Notes: a model not told the origin generated them from the letters alone. 64,000 nt of DNA from Bradyrhizobium amphicarpaeae (GCF_002266435.3 NZ_CP029426.2:3192001-3256000); one strand, 5' to 3'. Positions 26,425-36,576 are shown, counted from the first letter of the stretch. Translations and numbers: made by a program.

Positions 26425-27165
26425 TCATCCCGAGGCACTCGTCTTGTCGATGTCGCCGACGATGGCGCGCCGCCGGTACTCGTCGCCGATGGCAAAGTGC
26501 TTGCGCAGCGTCGCGTCCGCGCGCTCCGGGTCGCGTGCAATCACGGCCTCGAAGATGCGGCGGTGGTCGTCGATCAGATAGGTCTTCATCGACGGAAAGG
26601 CCTGCACCAGCTCACGGCGGCTGCGGTGCGAATGCGTGAGCAGGCCGGCCAGCGAACCATGCAGCACCGTCAGCGTTTCCGAATGCGAGGCGACGACGAT
26701 GGCGCGGTGGAAGTCGAAGTCGGCCATGCCGCCGGCATCGGCTTCGTCGATCGTCTCCCCGATCCTCGCCAGGGCGCGCTGCAGGCGCTCGAAATCGGCA
26801 ATGTTGGCGCGCTCGCAGGCGAGGCGGATCGCCTGGCATTCGATCGCGACGCGCGCCTGCATGACGTCGTCGAGCATGTCCGCCTGCTGGGCGAGCGCGA
26901 AGGTGAAGAAGTCGTTCAGCACCGACACGTCCGGCCGGGTCACCACGGTGCCGATGCGATCGCGGATCTCGACGATGCCGAGCACGGTCAGGGCACGCAG
27001 CGCCTCGCGCACGATCGGCCGGCTGACACCGAGAAGAGTTGCCAGCTCGCGCTCCGAAATCAGGCGGTCGCCGGGCTTGAGCGAGCCCGCGAGCAGGCGT
27101 TCGCGCAGGAAGGCAAATACCTTCTCGAACCCCTTTTCGCCTTCGGCGGTCCGCTTGAGCTCCAT
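26425..27165 (-). CDS. FadR/GntR family transcriptional regulator
   Basis: A 246-residue regulator with an N-terminal winged helix (LATLLGVSRPIVREALRAL, then GIVEIRDRIGTVV) and an all-helical FCD ligand domain containing the metal-binding histidines expected of this class (FDFHRAIVVASHSETL, and HRRIFEAV later). Such regulators usually repress catabolic operons until a carboxylic acid or its metal complex binds. It is the first gene of the minus-strand operon, and the operator 22 bases ahead of its start suggests autoregulation. A GGGACGGAG ribosome site precedes the ATG. Confidence 0.93.
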   Translation of the reverse strand: MELKRTAEGEKGFEKVFAFLRERLLAGSLKPGDRLISERELATLLGVSRPIVREALRALTVLGIVEIRDRIGTVVTRPDVSVLNDFFTFALAQQADMLDDVMQARVAIECQAIRLACERANIADFERLQRALARIGETIDEADAGGMADFDFHRAIVVASHSETLTVLHGSLAGLLTHSHRSRRELVQAFPSMKTYLIDDHRRIFEAVIARDPERADATLRKHFAIGDEYRRRAIVGDIDKTSASG

Positions 27166-27186
27166 CTCCGTCCCTGTTGGTCTGAT

Positions 27187-27200
27187 CTTGGTCAGACCAG
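27187..27200 (-). promoter_or_regulatory. FadR-type operator ahead of the catabolic operon
   Basis: The sequence contains TGGTCAGACCA at 27189-27199, an exact match to the TGGTNNGACCA half-palindromes bound by FadR/PdhR/LldR-type GntR regulators. An overlapping larger inverted repeat, TGGTCTGA…TCAGACCA (27178-27199), gives a second partial site. It lies 22-35 bases before the regulator's start codon. Confidence 0.8.
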
Positions 27201-27276
27201 TATGCTAACCAGAGCGCGAAGGTCAAGAGGGTCAGATCGCCGTCGGGATAGCGCCGCGGCGGCTCTTTCGATGCCT

Positions 27277-27327
27277 GGCTAAGGCATTGAAACAACTAGG
27301 GTCGGCTACTGTGCATGGGGTTGTTTT
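27277..27327 (+). repeat. 51-base repeated element, copy 1
   Basis: This stretch aligns without gaps to 35656-35706; the last 25 bases (CGGCTACTGTGCATGGGGTT plus GTTTT) are identical and GGCTAAG.CATTGAA at the left is conserved, with differences concentrated in the middle. It lies between the 3' end of glgX and the FadR operator, outside any convincing gene. The role is unknown. Confidence 0.8.
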
Positions 27328-27450
27328 CGGATTTCAGGTCGTCCATCGCTGAAATGGCCAACCTCTGCGCTCCCCGAGAGGGGACCGGATTCATCCTGAC
27401 GACATGAGCGGGGCCGCGTGCCCCGCTGTGCTTGTGCGGGAGGCTGGCCG

Positions 27451-29688
27451 CTAGCTCGGCAGCGGCGCTTCCACGATATCCAGCAGGGCGCCGAGACCTT
27501 GTCGCAGGCGACGGGTGGCCGCGTTCTCGGTGGCAAGGCCGAAGACAACGAGCGATCGTCCCGTCACCGCGTAAGCGTGTCCGAGCTCGAATGCAGGCAT
27601 CTGGATCTCCGGCTGATTGGTATCGATCAGCCCCTGCCAGCGGCTGCCGTCGATGACGGGCGGAAGCGTGAAGTTCACGACGTCGTAATGGGCGTTGTAG
27701 ACCAGCAGCATCGTCGCGTCCGAGCCGCGCCGCTTGATGCCGGTCTCCTGGGCGCGTCCGTCGAGCAGCATGCCGAAGCATTTGGCGTTGCCGTCCTGCC
27801 ATTGCGCGTTGGTCATTTCCTCGCCGGAAGGCGACAGCCAGGTAACGTCCTTGACGTCGAGCTCTTCATTGTGGGAGCCGACCAGAAACCGGCTGCGATA
27901 GAGGATCGGGAAGGCCTTGCGCGTCGCGATCAGCTTGCGCGTGAATTCACGAAGGCCGCGGCCGTTGGCCGTGATGCCCATCCAATTGAGCCAGGTGGTC
28001 TCGTTGTCCTGGGCATAGGCATTGTTGTTGCCGTTCTGGGTATGCCCGAACTCGTCGCCGGCGAGCAGCATCGGCGTGCCGTGAGACAGCAGCATCGTCG
28101 CCAGCAAGTTGCGCTTCTGGCGTTCGCGCAGCGCGATGATCTCGGGATCGTCCGTCGGTCCTTCGGCTCCGCAATTCCAGGAATGGTTGTTGCTGTGACC
28201 GTCGCGATTGTCCTCGCCGTTGGCCTCGTTGTGCTTGTCGTTGTACGAGACGAGATCGTTGAGGTTGAAGCCGTCATGCGCCGTGACGAAGTTGACGCTG
28301 GCCCAGGGCCGCCGTCCGCGCTTGTTGAAGAGATCGCCGGACCCCGACACCCGCTTGGCGAAGTCCGCGAGCGTGCCTGCGTCGCCTTTCCAGAACGCGC
28401 GCGCGGTGTCCCTGAACTTGTCGTTCCACTCGGCCCAGCCCGGCGGAAACTGGCCGACCTGGTACCCGCCGGGGCCTATGTCCCAGGGCTCTGCGAACAG
28501 CTTGACGCTGGACAGCACGGGATCCTGACGGCAGGCGTCGAGGAAGCCGCCGCCTTCGTCGAAGCCGTAGGGCTCGCGCGCCAGAATCGTGGCGAGGTCG
28601 AAGCGGAAGCCGTCGACCCGCATGTCGGTTGCCCAATAGCGCAGGGAATCCGCCACCAGCTGCAGCACCCGCGGGTGCGACAGGTTCACGGTGTTGCCGG
28701 TGCCGGTATCGTTGATGTAGTAGCGCTTCTGGTCCGGCAGCAAACGGTAATAGCTGGCGTTGTCGATGCCCTTGAACGACAGCGTCGGTCCGAGCTCGTT
28801 GCCTTCGGCCGTGTGATTGTAGACGACGTCCAGGATGATCTCGATGCCATGGGCGTGGAACTGGTTGACCATTTCCTTGAATTCGTTCGCGAACGGCGTC
28901 TTCAGGTAGCGCGGCTCCGGCGCGAAGAAGGCGAGGGAGTTGTAGCCCCAGTAATTGCGCAGGCCCTTCTCGACCAGATAGCTGTCGTCGACGAAGGCAT
29001 GGATCGGCAGCAGCTCGGCGCTCGTGATGCCGAGCGAGCGCAGATAGGCGGGGACTTCCGAATGCGCGAGGCCCGAAAAGGTGCCGCGGTCCGCCTCCGG
29101 CACCAGCGGATGCAGCTGCGTAAAACCCTTGACGTGCATCTCGTAGACGATCGTGCGCTCCCACGGCACTTCGGGCTTGCGGGCCGCGCCCCAGGTGAAG
29201 GCGGGGTCGATGACGCGGCACTTCTGCACGAGCCTTGCGCTGTCCCGCTCGTCGAAGGAGAGGTCCTTGTCGGCGTGATCGAGCTGGTACCCGAACAGCT
29301 CGGGTCCCCAGCGCAACTGTCCGATGAGCTGCTTGGCATAGGGGTCGAGCAGGAGCTTGTTGGGATTGAAGCGGTGTCCGACGTCAGGCTCATAGGGCCC
29401 ATGGACGCGATAGCCGTAGACGGTGCCGGGCCGCGCAGCGGGCAGATAGCCGTGCCAGACTTCATCGGTGTATTCCGGAAGCTCGATCCGCTCGAGTTCG
29501 GTCTCACCGTCGTCGTCGAACAGGCAGAGCTCGACCTTGGTGGCATGGGCCGAGAACAATGCGAAATTGACGCCAAGGCCGTCCCAGGTGGCGCCGAGCG
29601 GGAACGGCTTGCCCTCGGTGATCCGTGATCGGCGCAGGCTCGATGCCGCCCGCGTCAGGGCGTCGTCCGGATGCGTCTTTTGGTCCAT
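27451..29688 (-). CDS. glgX: Glycogen debranching enzyme GlgX
   Basis: A 745-residue GH13 isoamylase-type enzyme that removes alpha-1,6 branches from phosphorylase-trimmed glycogen. An N-terminal CBM48-like domain (PLGATWDGLGVNFALFSAHA) precedes the barrel; GH13 motifs are present: DVVYNHTAEGN, DGFRFDLATIL with the nucleophile Asp, LFAEPWDIGPGGYQ with the acid Glu and FVTAHDGFNLNDLVSYNDKH. Length and the WNDKFRD segment match GlgX rather than TreX-like relatives. It begins 24 bases after the small stress-type gene and belongs to the minus-strand glycogen block. Confidence 0.96.
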   Translation of the reverse strand: MDQKTHPDDALTRAASSLRRSRITEGKPFPLGATWDGLGVNFALFSAHATKVELCLFDDDGETELERIELPEYTDEVWHGYLPAARPGTVYGYRVHGPYEPDVGHRFNPNKLLLDPYAKQLIGQLRWGPELFGYQLDHADKDLSFDERDSARLVQKCRVIDPAFTWGAARKPEVPWERTIVYEMHVKGFTQLHPLVPEADRGTFSGLAHSEVPAYLRSLGITSAELLPIHAFVDDSYLVEKGLRNYWGYNSLAFFAPEPRYLKTPFANEFKEMVNQFHAHGIEIILDVVYNHTAEGNELGPTLSFKGIDNASYYRLLPDQKRYYINDTGTGNTVNLSHPRVLQLVADSLRYWATDMRVDGFRFDLATILAREPYGFDEGGGFLDACRQDPVLSSVKLFAEPWDIGPGGYQVGQFPPGWAEWNDKFRDTARAFWKGDAGTLADFAKRVSGSGDLFNKRGRRPWASVNFVTAHDGFNLNDLVSYNDKHNEANGEDNRDGHSNNHSWNCGAEGPTDDPEIIALRERQKRNLLATMLLSHGTPMLLAGDEFGHTQNGNNNAYAQDNETTWLNWMGITANGRGLREFTRKLIATRKAFPILYRSRFLVGSHNEELDVKDVTWLSPSGEEMTNAQWQDGNAKCFGMLLDGRAQETGIKRRGSDATMLLVYNAHYDVVNFTLPPVIDGSRWQGLIDTNQPEIQMPAFELGHAYAVTGRSLVVFGLATENAATRRLRQGLGALLDIVEAPLPS

Positions 29689-29712
29689 GTCTGCCCCCCA
29701 ATGACAATCCGG

Positions 29713-29994
29713 TCAGGATGTCGGCGCTGTTACAGGTATGTCAGTTGCGGCCTGTTCGGTGGCCGTGACCGAGGCGATCACTGCCGCGGGCGGCACGTCG
29801 GCCGGCTTTGGCAGCGCGGTGGCACGCTGCTTGGCGGCTTCCTTGCTGATCGCAGAGATCGAATTGCCGGTCCGCTCGACGATTGCGGCCAGCTCGGCGT
29901 CGGACAGGCTCAACCGTTTTCTGACGAGGCGCGTCTGAGCGCGGTCGGTCAGGTCGAGCTTGTTGCGGATGGGTTTCGGTATCGAGCGGCGCAT
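29713..29994 (-). CDS. Small DUF3606-like protein
   Basis: A 93-residue protein. The first 60 residues (DLTDRAQTRLVRKRLSLSDAE, then IVERTGNSISAISKEA) resemble short DUF3606-type proteins, which have a basic N-terminus and a helix-turn-helix-like core and are often induced by general stress; the remaining 33 residues are Ala/Pro/Thr-rich and disordered. An AGGAG ribosome site lies nine bases before the ATG. An EcfG-type promoter sequence is placed correctly upstream, and glgX follows after 24 bases, so the two are probably cotranscribed. Function unknown. Confidence 0.75.
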   Translation of the reverse strand: MRRSIPKPIRNKLDLTDRAQTRLVRKRLSLSDAELAAIVERTGNSISAISKEAAKQRATALPKPADVPPAAVIASVTATEQAATDIPVTAPTS

Positions 29995-30019
29995 GGCGGC
30001 AACTCCTGTGTGTGGTCGT

Positions 30020-30044
30020 AACCGTTGCCCGATGATTCCGTTCC
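30020..30044 (-). promoter_or_regulatory. Candidate EcfG (general stress response) promoter
   Basis: On the minus strand GGAAC (30044-30040) is followed after 16 bases by GGTT (30023-30020), one mismatch from the alphaproteobacterial EcfG consensus GGAAC-N16/17-CGTT. The start codon of the small protein lies 26 bases further on, leaving room for a short leader with its AGGAG site. Osmolyte and glycogen genes are known EcfG targets in this group. Confidence 0.6.
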
Positions 30045-30062
30045 TGCACCCGGCCAACGGCG

Positions 30063-31199
30063 TCAGCCTGGGCTTACTCCGCCCAACTCCAGGCCGACGG
30101 AAGGTATCGGCATCCGGATCGTATCTTCGATTGCAGGCATTGCGCGCACATCGAGCTGGGATGACTGCCGGAGCGCCGGTAAGCGGCGATAGGCGGCGAG
30201 ATAGTCCTTCGCCATCCGCTCGGCGGTAAAGCGTTGCTCGAACTGCGCGCGGATCGCATGGCGGTTCAGCGTGCCAACCGCATTCGCTGCCGCGACGGCC
30301 TCGTCCACGGAGTTGACGACGAATCCGCTGATGCCATGGTCGATGACCTCCGGGACCGAGCCATGGGCGAAAGCGATCACAGGCGTCCCGCAAGCCATCG
30401 CTTCGATCATGACCAGGCCGAACGGCTCCGGCCAGCAGATCGGAAACAGCAGCGCACGGGCATTGCCGAGGAAATCGGCCTTCTGGACTTCGTTGATTTC
30501 GCCGATGAACTCGACATTTGGATGAGCCGCGACCATCGGTCCGATGACTTGATCCCAATAGCGTTGATCGGCAGCGTCGATCTTGGCCGCCATCTTGAGC
30601 GGGACGCCGGCCCTGGCCGCGATCTCGATCGCTTTGTCCGGGCCCTTTTCCGGCGAGATCCGTCCCAGGAACGCAAGATAGTCGCCGGAAGGCACTTGCC
30701 GATAGGGCAGGACGTTCTCGGGCAGTCCATGAAGCACGGTGTCCAGCCAGTTAACCGGCGGCATTGGCCGACGCTGCGCATTCGAGATCGAGACCAGCGC
30801 AGGCTCGGGGAAGGCGGAGTAGAACGGCAAAAGATCGGGAAGGTCGAGCCGCCCATGCAACGTCGTGAGAATCCGATCGCGGTGGGGCCGCATCAGCGGA
30901 TAGTGCAGGTGGTCGATGTGAAAATGAAGGACGTCGAACTCGTCCGCACGCCGCGCGACCTGATCGAGCATCATGACGTGATGCGGCGTCATGTCCCTGA
31001 CTCCGGGATCGAGACGCAGGGCCATCTTCGAGCACGGCACCAACTTGGCGGACGTGATCGAATCTCCGCTCGCGAACAGCGTGACCTCGTGCCCCTGCCG
31101 CACCAGTTCTTCGGTCAGATGGGAGACGATCCGTTCGGTCCCGCCGTAAAGCCGCGGAGGGCAGCTTTCCGCCAGCGGAGCGATTTGTGCGATCTTCAT
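30063..31199 (-). CDS. Glycosyltransferase family 4 protein
   Basis: A 378-residue GT-B fold enzyme. N-terminal PRLYGGTERIVSHLTEELVRQGHEVTLF gives the glycine-rich acceptor loop, and the C-terminal donor domain has FLGRISPEKGPDKAIEIA, EINEVQKADFLGNARALLFP and PEPFGLVMIEAMACGTPVIA, the E-X7-E signature of GT4. Sugar donor and acceptor are unknown; relatives beside glycogen genes include maltosyl- or glucosyl-transferases. The ATG at 31199 begins the canonical MKIAQIAPLAES start, 20 bases after the glgA stop, so it is in the glgA operon. The C-terminal 40 residues are not typical of the family. Confidence 0.9.
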   Translation of the reverse strand: MKIAQIAPLAESCPPRLYGGTERIVSHLTEELVRQGHEVTLFASGDSITSAKLVPCSKMALRLDPGVRDMTPHHVMMLDQVARRADEFDVLHFHIDHLHYPLMRPHRDRILTTLHGRLDLPDLLPFYSAFPEPALVSISNAQRRPMPPVNWLDTVLHGLPENVLPYRQVPSGDYLAFLGRISPEKGPDKAIEIAARAGVPLKMAAKIDAADQRYWDQVIGPMVAAHPNVEFIGEINEVQKADFLGNARALLFPICWPEPFGLVMIEAMACGTPVIAFAHGSVPEVIDHGISGFVVNSVDEAVAAANAVGTLNRHAIRAQFEQRFTAERMAKDYLAAYRRLPALRQSSQLDVRAMPAIEDTIRMPIPSVGLELGGVSPG

Positions 31200-31219
31200 T
31201 GTCGTCCCCCAATGCGGGC

Positions 31220-32629
<1,410 letters not shown>

Positions 32630-32945
32630 TCGCTAGGCTCGCCCGGCGAAGGGACAATAGTGGTCTTTGCCAACCATCTTTGCATTCCAAACGCGCTTCA
32701 TCAGCGAAACGCTGCTGCTCAAATTCTGCGGCGCAGCAAAAGTTCCTAAGCTCTGTTCGATGCTGAGCTTTTTGATGGGTTGGTACAAAACTGTACACAA
32801 GCGAGCCTTGGCGGCGCGTGTCCTGGTTCTTGAGCTGATCCGATAGGGACGCCGTGACGCAATCCCGCCCGCTGCAAGGAACGAATGCAGGCACGCCCGC
32901 TTACTCGTCCGCGGGCGTCCTAAACGCGAACCAAGGCGGACGGAT
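32630..32945. promoter_or_regulatory. Divergent control region between glgA and treZ
   Basis: About 316 bases without a convincing gene, holding promoters for both directions. I see a small inverted repeat GTACA-aaac-TGTAC at 32783-32796 in a locally AT-richer stretch, and GGAAC at 32878-32882, which lacks a proper CGTT at 16-17 bases and is therefore not called as an EcfG promoter. A minus-strand reading frame through this region has no recognisable product. Confidence 0.5.
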
Positions 32946-34769
32946 TTGATACAGAGACTGGGAATAGCCGGCCAGGTGCGGCGCCACGGTGCTCACATCG
33001 CCGACCATGGGGTCAGCTTCAATTTGTGGGCACCGACGGCTCGCTCGGTGGAACTGCTCGAGGCCAACCGACCGCCGCAGCGTATGCCGCGCGATGATGA
33101 TGGCTGGTACCAACTCCTCAGCCCGACCGCGCATGCCGGCACGCGCTATCAGTTCAGGATCAACGAGGACCTGGTCGTCCCCGATCCCGCCTCGTTCTTC
33201 CAGCCTGATGATGTCGGTGAGCCGAGCGAGGTGATCAACACGGCGGCGCTACGCGATGCCGCGCTTTATCCGGGTCGCCCGTGGGCGGACGCGGTGATCT
33301 ACGAGTTGCATGTCGGCGCCTTCAGCGAAGACGGGACGTATGAGGGTGTCGAGAAGCGCTTGCCCTATCTGCGCGATCTCGGCATCACCGCCATTGAGTT
33401 GATGCCGATCAACGATGTCCCCGGCCGACATAATTGGGGCTATGACGGCGTGCTGCTGAATGCGCCGAATGCGCGCTACGGCCGGCCGCAGGATCTGAAG
33501 AGGCTGTTGCGGGCAGCTCACGCCCTGGACATCATGGTCTATCTCGACGTGGTCTATAACCACTTCGGGCCGCAGTTGAATTATCTGCACAGCTATGCCG
33601 AGAGCTTTTTCACCAAGCGCCATACCACCGGCTGGGGGCCTGCCGTCAATCTTGAGGGACGCGACGGTGCCTTCGTGCGCCAATTCCTGATCGAGAACGC
33701 GCTGATGTGGCTGCGCGACTACGGCTTCGACGGGTTGCGCTTCGATGCCGTTCACGCGCTGAAGGACGATTCCGATCAGCATTTTCTCGCCGAGCTCGCC
33801 GAGACCATCCGCCACAAATTGCCTGATCGTCGCGTGCATCTGATGCTGGAGAATGAGGCCAATCAGGCGGACCTACTGGATCGTACGAAGGGACGCTCGA
33901 GACATTACGACGCCCAGTGGGGTGACGACTTCCACAATGCGCTTCATGTCCTGCTGACGGGCGAAGACGAAGGATATTACCACGCGTTTGCGGACAAGCC
34001 GCTCGAGCATCTTGCGCGATCGCTCACCGAAGGATTTGCTTATCAAGGGGAGGTCTTCGCGCTTCACAACGGGCCTCGCGGCGAGCCGAGCGCCCATCTG
34101 CCGCCGGAAGCCACCATCTTCTTCGCACAGAACCACGACCAGATCGGCAACCGGGCCTTGGGTGAGCGACTTTCGAAACTGGTCAGCCCGGAGAAGCTTC
34201 GCCAGGCGATGGCGCTGGTCCTGCTCAATCCGCACATTCCCATGCTGTTCATGGGCGAGGAAGCGGCTGTCGAATCGCCGTTCCTGTTCTTCGCAGACTG
34301 GACGGGAGAAGCGGCCGAGTCGACCCGGGAGGGCCGGCGCAAGGAGTTTTCGCACTTCAAGGCATTCTCGACACCTGAAACGCGCAGCAGCATTCCGGAT
34401 CCGTGCGACGAGAGGACTTTTCAGGCATCGAAGCTTGACTGGAACGAGATCGATCGTTCTCCCGTCTGCGCGCAGTTTCGAGATTTGACGTCGCGGTTGC
34501 TGACGATCCGGCGCGAGAAGATCGTGCCGCTGATCGAACAGGGTTTCGTTTCGGCGCAGCGTGAGTTGCTCGGCGGTGATCCGCGTCAGGGCGGACTCAA
34601 TGTTCGCTGGCAGACAAAGAGGGGACAAACGTTGCAGATTGTCGCCAATTTTGCCGATCACGCGCTGCCGCTGCCTGAGCTGGTGGCAGGCGAATGCCTT
34701 TGGCGGGCAGGGCCGGTGGAAGCAGGAGACCTTTCCCCGGGTAACATCATCGTCCGGCTCGGTCGATAG
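32946..34769 (+). CDS. treZ: Malto-oligosyltrehalose trehalohydrolase
   Basis: A 607-residue GH13 enzyme that cleaves trehalose from malto-oligosyltrehalose. N-terminal CBM48-like domain (GVSFNLWAPTARSVELLE), then YELHVGAFSEDGTYEGV, NDVPGRHNWGYDGV, DVVYNHFGP, GLRFDAVHALKDDS with the nucleophile Asp, MLENEANQADLL with the acid Glu and FAQNHDQIGNRALGERL. The partner synthase TreY is not in the window; malto-oligosaccharide could come from glycogen via GlgX next door. The start is uncertain: TTG at 32946 with AAGGCGGA upstream, or GTG at 32976, which gives the usual RRHGA opening. Confidence 0.94.
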   Translation: MIQRLGIAGQVRRHGAHIADHGVSFNLWAPTARSVELLEANRPPQRMPRDDDGWYQLLSPTAHAGTRYQFRINEDLVVPDPASFFQPDDVGEPSEVINTAALRDAALYPGRPWADAVIYELHVGAFSEDGTYEGVEKRLPYLRDLGITAIELMPINDVPGRHNWGYDGVLLNAPNARYGRPQDLKRLLRAAHALDIMVYLDVVYNHFGPQLNYLHSYAESFFTKRHTTGWGPAVNLEGRDGAFVRQFLIENALMWLRDYGFDGLRFDAVHALKDDSDQHFLAELAETIRHKLPDRRVHLMLENEANQADLLDRTKGRSRHYDAQWGDDFHNALHVLLTGEDEGYYHAFADKPLEHLARSLTEGFAYQGEVFALHNGPRGEPSAHLPPEATIFFAQNHDQIGNRALGERLSKLVSPEKLRQAMALVLLNPHIPMLFMGEEAAVESPFLFFADWTGEAAESTREGRRKEFSHFKAFSTPETRSSIPDPCDERTFQASKLDWNEIDRSPVCAQFRDLTSRLLTIRREKIVPLIEQGFVSAQRELLGGDPRQGGLNVRWQTKRGQTLQIVANFADHALPLPELVAGECLWRAGPVEAGDLSPGNIIVRLGR

Positions 34770-34833
34770 CGGCGCCGAGCGAGGTACGCGCTCCGCAGTT
34801 GCAATCGCCCGTGCAAACCGCGATCATGATGCC

Positions 34834-35610
34834 GTGACCCTCACGTCTCTGAGAAGCGATGTCCGCAGCCTGTACGAGGGCGCAACGCCGAGCGGCGTGC
34901 GCTTCCGCTATGCGTTGCTCGCCTTCGATATCGTGACGGTGCTGTTCATCATCGCCACCTCCTTCCTGCACCCTAGCGAGATCATCGAGACGCTCGACGT
35001 TTTGTTCGGCATGATTCTGCTTGCCGACTTCTCGGCGCGACTGCTGGTCGGCCGGCATCCCTTTCGGAAGTTCCGTCAGGTCGCGACCTGGGCTGACATG
35101 GTGGCGATCGTATCTTTCCTGGCACCGCTTGCCGGCGAGGCGGGCGGCTTTCTCCGGATCCTGCGGACGTTGGGGTTGCTTCGCGACTATCAGATGCTGG
35201 CGAGGCTCCGCCTCGATTCTTCGTTCTTTCGTCGCAACGAAGAGGTCATCTTCGCCGTCACCAACCTTGCGGTTTTCATCTTCGTCATGACCGGTATCGT
35301 CTACGAGACGCAGAAGTTTCGGAACGATCAGATTCATAATTATGCAGATGCGCTGTACTTCACGGTCACGGCGCTGACGACCACCGGCTTCGGCGACATC
35401 ACCCTGCCAGGCACGCTTGGCCGTCTCATCACCGTCGTGATCATGATCTTCGGCGTCACCCTGTTCTTCAATCTTGCCCGCGCCCTCCTCAGCCCCAACA
35501 AGGTGCGATTTCCGTGTCCGGCTTGCGGGCTGCAGAGGCACGATGCCGACGCCGTGCATTGCAAGGCGTGTGGCACCCTTCTCAATATTCCCGACGAAGG
35601 ATCGGCCTGA
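34834..35610 (+). CDS. Voltage-gated-type potassium channel with C-terminal zinc ribbon
   Basis: A 258-residue six-helix ion channel. Helices S1-S4 lie in the first 130 residues, S4 having spaced arginines (FLRILRTLGLLRDY); S5 is followed by the pore loop TVTALTTTGFGDITLPG, whose selectivity filter TTGFGD is a GFG-type potassium filter, then S6 (TVVIMIFGVTLFFNLARALL). Uniquely, the short cytoplasmic tail carries two CXXC knuckles (CPACG…CKACG), a zinc-ribbon-like module instead of the common RCK or cNMP domain. The GTG at 34834 is the most likely start; it lies 64 bases after treZ on the same strand. Confidence 0.9.
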   Translation: MTLTSLRSDVRSLYEGATPSGVRFRYALLAFDIVTVLFIIATSFLHPSEIIETLDVLFGMILLADFSARLLVGRHPFRKFRQVATWADMVAIVSFLAPLAGEAGGFLRILRTLGLLRDYQMLARLRLDSSFFRRNEEVIFAVTNLAVFIFVMTGIVYETQKFRNDQIHNYADALYFTVTALTTTGFGDITLPGTLGRLITVVIMIFGVTLFFNLARALLSPNKVRFPCPACGLQRHDADAVHCKACGTLLNIPDEGSA

Positions 35611-35655
35611 AGGGCTCGCCCGCGACCATCGCACCTGGAGGCCAGATTCGATGGG

Positions 35656-35706
35656 GGCTAAGTCATTGAATCGATTGAGGGCGGCTACTGTGCATGGGGT
35701 TGTTTT
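35656..35706 (+). repeat. 51-base repeated element, copy 2
   Basis: Gap-free match to 27277-27327, with the last 25 bases identical; ends in GTTGTTTTT. It lies between the converging potassium channel and xth genes. The left part contains the palindrome AATCGATT. It may be a 3'-end or small-RNA element; no function is known to me. Confidence 0.8.
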
Positions 35707-35766
35707 TCACGTTTCTCTTCCGCAAGCAGGCGCACGACAAAGGCTGGATGCCGGTCGGCACCTGGC

Positions 35767-36537
35767 TTATTTCAACACGACCCAGGCCGGCGCATGATCG
35801 CTCGCGCCTTCTTCGCCGCGGACCTTCTTGTCCACCCCCGCCTTCGTCAGCCGTGAGACCAGGGCAGGGCTCAGCAGGAGATGATCGAGCCGCAGTCCCG
35901 CATCGCGCGGCCAGCGGTTCCGCTTGTAGTCCCAGAATGTGTAGATGCGCTGCTCCGGATGCAGTTCGCGGATCGCATCGCACCAGCCTTGCTCGACCAG
36001 CGAGGCATAGGCCGCGCGGCTCTTCGGCTGGACCAGCGCGTCCTTGTCCCATGAGCGCGTCGGATAGATGTCGATCCCGGTTGGCGCGACGTTGTAGTCG
36101 CCGGCGAGCACCACGGGCAGATCTTGCTTGATGAAGCTCTTGGCGTGGCGCTTCAGTCGCGCGAACCAGTCGAGCTTGTAGTCGAATTTCGGTCCCGGCT
36201 GCGGATTGCCGTTCGGCAGATAGATGCTGGTGACGATGATTCCGCGCACGGCGGCCTCGATGTAACGGGCTTCAAGATCGCCGGGCTTTCCAGGCAAGCG
36301 GTCGTGGGTGAGAATGGGCTCCGCATTGCGGGCGAGGATGGCGACGCCGTTCCATGTCCTCTGTCCGCGCCACACTGCGCCATAACCGGCCTTTTCGATC
36401 GCGGCCGCCGGAAATTCGCCATCACTTGCCTTCAATTCCTGAAGCGCGACGACATCGGGCTTCGCCGTGCGCAGCCATGCCAACAGATTGGGCAGGCGGC
36501 GGTTGACGTTGTTGATGTTGAATGTCGCGATCTTCAT
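35767..36537 (-). CDS. xth: Exodeoxyribonuclease III (AP endonuclease)
   Basis: A 256-residue EEP-fold nuclease for base-excision repair and 3'-end cleaning. Catalytic motifs: FNINNVNRR at the start, LQELKASDGEFP with the metal-binding Glu, GDYNVAP with Asp/Asn, LRLDHLLLSP and the C-terminal GASDHAPAW. Length fits the XthA/ExoA family. It converges on the potassium channel gene and is divergent from the small Cys-rich gene, with 39 bases between the starts. Confidence 0.95.
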   Translation of the reverse strand: MKIATFNINNVNRRLPNLLAWLRTAKPDVVALQELKASDGEFPAAAIEKAGYGAVWRGQRTWNGVAILARNAEPILTHDRLPGKPGDLEARYIEAAVRGIIVTSIYLPNGNPQPGPKFDYKLDWFARLKRHAKSFIKQDLPVVLAGDYNVAPTGIDIYPTRSWDKDALVQPKSRAAYASLVEQGWCDAIRELHPEQRIYTFWDYKRNRWPRDAGLRLDHLLLSPALVSRLTKAGVDKKVRGEEGASDHAPAWVVLK

Positions 36538-36576
36538 GTAGAGCTAGCGCTTCTGCCTTCCGACACCGGAGATACA

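Noticed and set aside
29995..30558. Extended N-terminus of the small minus-strand protein
   Set aside because: Runs antisense-frame through the glycosyltransferase gene; the ATG at 29994 has a proper ribosome site and promoter spacing.
32878..32902. GGAAC as an EcfG promoter for treZ
   Set aside because: The bases 16-17 later read GCTT/CTTA rather than CGTT.
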